Positions 5,488-6,694 of a stretch of DNA of 6,694 nucleotides are shown here, one piece after another. Numbering within the stretch: position 1 is the stretch's first letter; every line of letters starts with the position of its first letter. Source of the DNA: Lentisphaeria bacterium (GTDB lineage: Bacteria; Verrucomicrobiota; Lentisphaeria; Victivallales; UBA1829); assembly GCA_017540385.1 (NCBI GenBank), contig JAFYBD010000181.1, positions 1 through 6,694 of the forward strand. Direction: 5' to 3'. Both the position numbers and the translations under genes were made by a program. Below the pieces are notes generated by a model that ran no database searches, had not been told where the DNA came from, and saw only the letters and a program-made list of their open reading frames with translations.

Positions 5488-6561
5488 ATGAAGATCAAAA
5501 AGATCGCTTTCCAGGGCTGGAAAAACTGCATCGAACTCACCAACGGCGATTTCCGTATCGTCGTGACCACCGAGATCGGCCCCCGCATCGTGGGCGCGTT
5601 CCTCGGCAAGGGCGCGAATCTCCTTTACCTCGACAAGAAGCTTCTCGGCACGTCCAACCAGTCCGTCTGGTCCAATTACGGCGGCCACCGCATCTGGCAC
5701 GCCCCGGAGGACAGCGTGCGTTCCTACTGCCCCGACAGCCGCAAAGTCGTCGTGGCCGAACTCCGCGACGGCGGCGTCTCCTTCATGGCCCCGCGCGAGG
5801 AGCTCACCGGCATCGTGAAGACCGTCAACGTCTATCCCGAGGGCAACAATTCCTTCCGCATCGAACACCAGATCCGCAACGAAGGCCTCTGGGACATCGA
5901 AGCCGCCGCGTGGGGCATCACCCAGCTCATGCCCGGCGGCACCGCCATCCTGCCGATGAACCACGGCCCCGAGGGACTTGTCCCGAACCGCTCCGTGAAC
6001 TTCTGGCCGTATGCCCGTCCCTCCGATCCCCGGTTCGTCTACGGCGACGAATTCGTGCTCGTGAAGCAGACCGCGAAGGGCGCGCCGACCAAGATCGGCC
6101 TCAACTCCGCCGAGGGCTGGTGCGCGTACATCAACAAGGACGTCGCGTTCATCAAGCAGTTCCAGTATTTCGACGAAAACGAGTATCCCGACCTCGGCAG
6201 CTCCGTCGAAGTCTACACCGAGGGCGGCTACCTCGAACTCGAGACCCTCGGTCCGCTCGCCATCCTCGAGCCCGGCGACGAGGTCACCCACTCCGAATAC
6301 TGGACCGCCGCCGAAATCGAGCCGACCGAGCTCAACAACGACGAGGACGTGATCCGTCTGCTCGGACTCGACGAGGAGGACGACTCCTGCGGCTGCCATG
6401 ACGACGACTGCTGCTGCCACGAGGAGAAGAAGGCCGCGAAGTCTTCGAAGAAAGCCGACTCCAAGGCCGCCGCGAAGGAAGGCGACGCGAAGAAGGCCGA
6501 CGCGAAGAAGGCTCCGGCGAAGAAAGCCGCAGCGAAGAAAACCGCGAAAAAGGCGAAGTAA
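5488..6561 (+). CDS. DUF4380 (aldose-epimerase-like) protein with Cys/His cluster and Lys/Ala tail
   Basis: This is a 357-residue cytoplasmic protein with no signal peptide. Residues 1 to about 275 resemble DUF4380, a galactose-mutarotase-like beta-sandwich of unknown function: TEIGPRIVGAF at 28-38, NYGGHRIWHAPED at 63-75, EHQIRNEG at 126-133, and AAWGITQLMPGGTAILP at 140-156. Family assignment is from memory of these patterns. An acidic linker (about 276-299) leads to a Cys/His cluster, CGCHDDDCCCH at 301-311, with five Cys and two His that look able to bind metal. Residues 314-357 are a low-complexity tail with 18 Lys and 16 Ala in 44, repeating AKK/KKA units like a histone H1 tail. AAGGAG (5472-5477) lies 10 bases before ATG and 29 bases separate it from the synthase, so the two are probably co-transcribed. 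A carbohydrate-binding or epimerase role for the core and nucleic-acid or polyanion binding for the tail are inferences. Confidence 0.8.
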   Translation: MKIKKIAFQGWKNCIELTNGDFRIVVTTEIGPRIVGAFLGKGANLLYLDKKLLGTSNQSVWSNYGGHRIWHAPEDSVRSYCPDSRKVVVAELRDGGVSFMAPREELTGIVKTVNVYPEGNNSFRIEHQIRNEGLWDIEAAAWGITQLMPGGTAILPMNHGPEGLVPNRSVNFWPYARPSDPRFVYGDEFVLVKQTAKGAPTKIGLNSAEGWCAYINKDVAFIKQFQYFDENEYPDLGSSVEVYTEGGYLELETLGPLAILEPGDEVTHSEYWTAAEIEPTELNNDEDVIRLLGLDEEDDSCGCHDDDCCCHEEKKAAKSSKKADSKAAAKEGDAKKADAKKAPAKKAAAKKTAKKAK

Positions 6562-6582
6562 TGCGCCATTGAATTGATCCGC

Positions 6583-6608
6583 GCCGGACCGACTTCCCCG
6601 CGTCCGGC
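6583..6608 (+). repeat. Hairpin downstream of the DUF4380 gene
   Basis: GCCGGAC (6583-6589) and GTCCGGC (6602-6608) form a perfect 7-bp stem with a 12-base loop, 21 bp after the stop. No U-tract follows, so alone it is not a terminator. It precedes the terminator at the window end just as the 2382-2402 hairpin precedes the esterase terminator. Confidence 0.4.
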
Positions 6609-6651
6609 ACAGCACAGGCGGCGTCCGCGCACCATCATCGGCGCCGCCGCA

Positions 6652-6692
6652 CCCCCTGCGGACGGTCTTCCGCCCCGCGGGGGGGGTTCTTT
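6652..6692 (+). terminator. Probable intrinsic terminator of the prenyl synthase / DUF4380 operon
   Basis: CCCCCTGCGG (6652-6661) can pair with CCGCGGGGGG (6675-6684) as ten pairs including one G-U, around a 13-base loop. Two more G then TTCTTT follow (6687-6692). An alternative fold pairs GCGGA (6658-6662) with TCCGC (6669-6673). The G-run plus TTCTTTC matches the esterase terminator. The window ends two bases later, so the full U-tract is not visible. Confidence 0.6.
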
Positions 6693-6694
6693 CC

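Noticed and set aside
6427..6558. Short direct repeats around GCGAAGAAG, considered as a tandem DNA repeat.
   Set aside because: The repetition follows from Ala-Lys-Lys coding in frame and varies at codon third positions, so it is a protein-level repeat and not a DNA element.
5464..6615. A 383-codon minus-strand frame opposite the DUF4380 gene, with a hydrophobic-looking N-terminal part.
   Set aside because: The Leu/Phe/Arg-rich start is only the reverse reading of the Lys/Ala codon repeats. No ribosome binding site or family motif supports it.

Overview
This is a GC-rich bacterial chromosome segment whose intergenic gaps are strikingly richer in A/T tracts. It carries six clear protein genes and one small upstream ORF. 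No mobile element, tRNA, rRNA or CRISPR array is visible. The lineage cannot be fixed from sequence alone. A secreted sialate O-acetylesterase-family enzyme, an aldose-epimerase-like DUF4380 gene with a lysine/alanine tail, and sigma-70-type promoters would fit a Gram-negative glycan-using bacterium, perhaps of the PVC group (Lentisphaerota/Verrucomicrobiota). That placement is a guess.

Layout. Positions 1-1623 (minus strand) hold the end of an arginine-biosynthesis operon: argD (acetylornithine aminotransferase) followed by argF (ornithine carbamoyltransferase, cut by the window edge), overlapping by ATGA. Positions 1850-2176 (minus) encode a short HPF/RaiA-type ribosome hibernation factor as its own transcription unit. 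Positions 2426-3988 (minus) encode a secreted sialate O-acetylesterase-family SGNH hydrolase. Positions 3989-4319 are a divergent regulatory region. Positions 4320-6561 (plus) form a second operon: a 19-codon leader ORF, a polyprenyl (probably geranylgeranyl-type) diphosphate synthase, and a DUF4380 protein ending in a Cys/His cluster and a histone-H1-like Lys/Ala tail. A terminator runs up to the window edge.

How the parts relate. The four transcription units look functionally independent: amino-acid synthesis, ribosome hibernation, extracellular glycan deacetylation, and prenyl diphosphate synthesis with a sugar-epimerase-like protein. What links them is regulatory architecture. Each of the three minus-strand promoters has A-tracts spaced about 10 bp apart just upstream of its -35 box, and two terminators end in the same G-run plus TTCTTTC signature. 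The most unusual items are this repeated promoter design, the three-part DUF4380 protein, and a 15-bp inverted repeat (14/15 matched) in the divergent intergenic region. Nothing amounts to a demonstrable new defence or mobile system.
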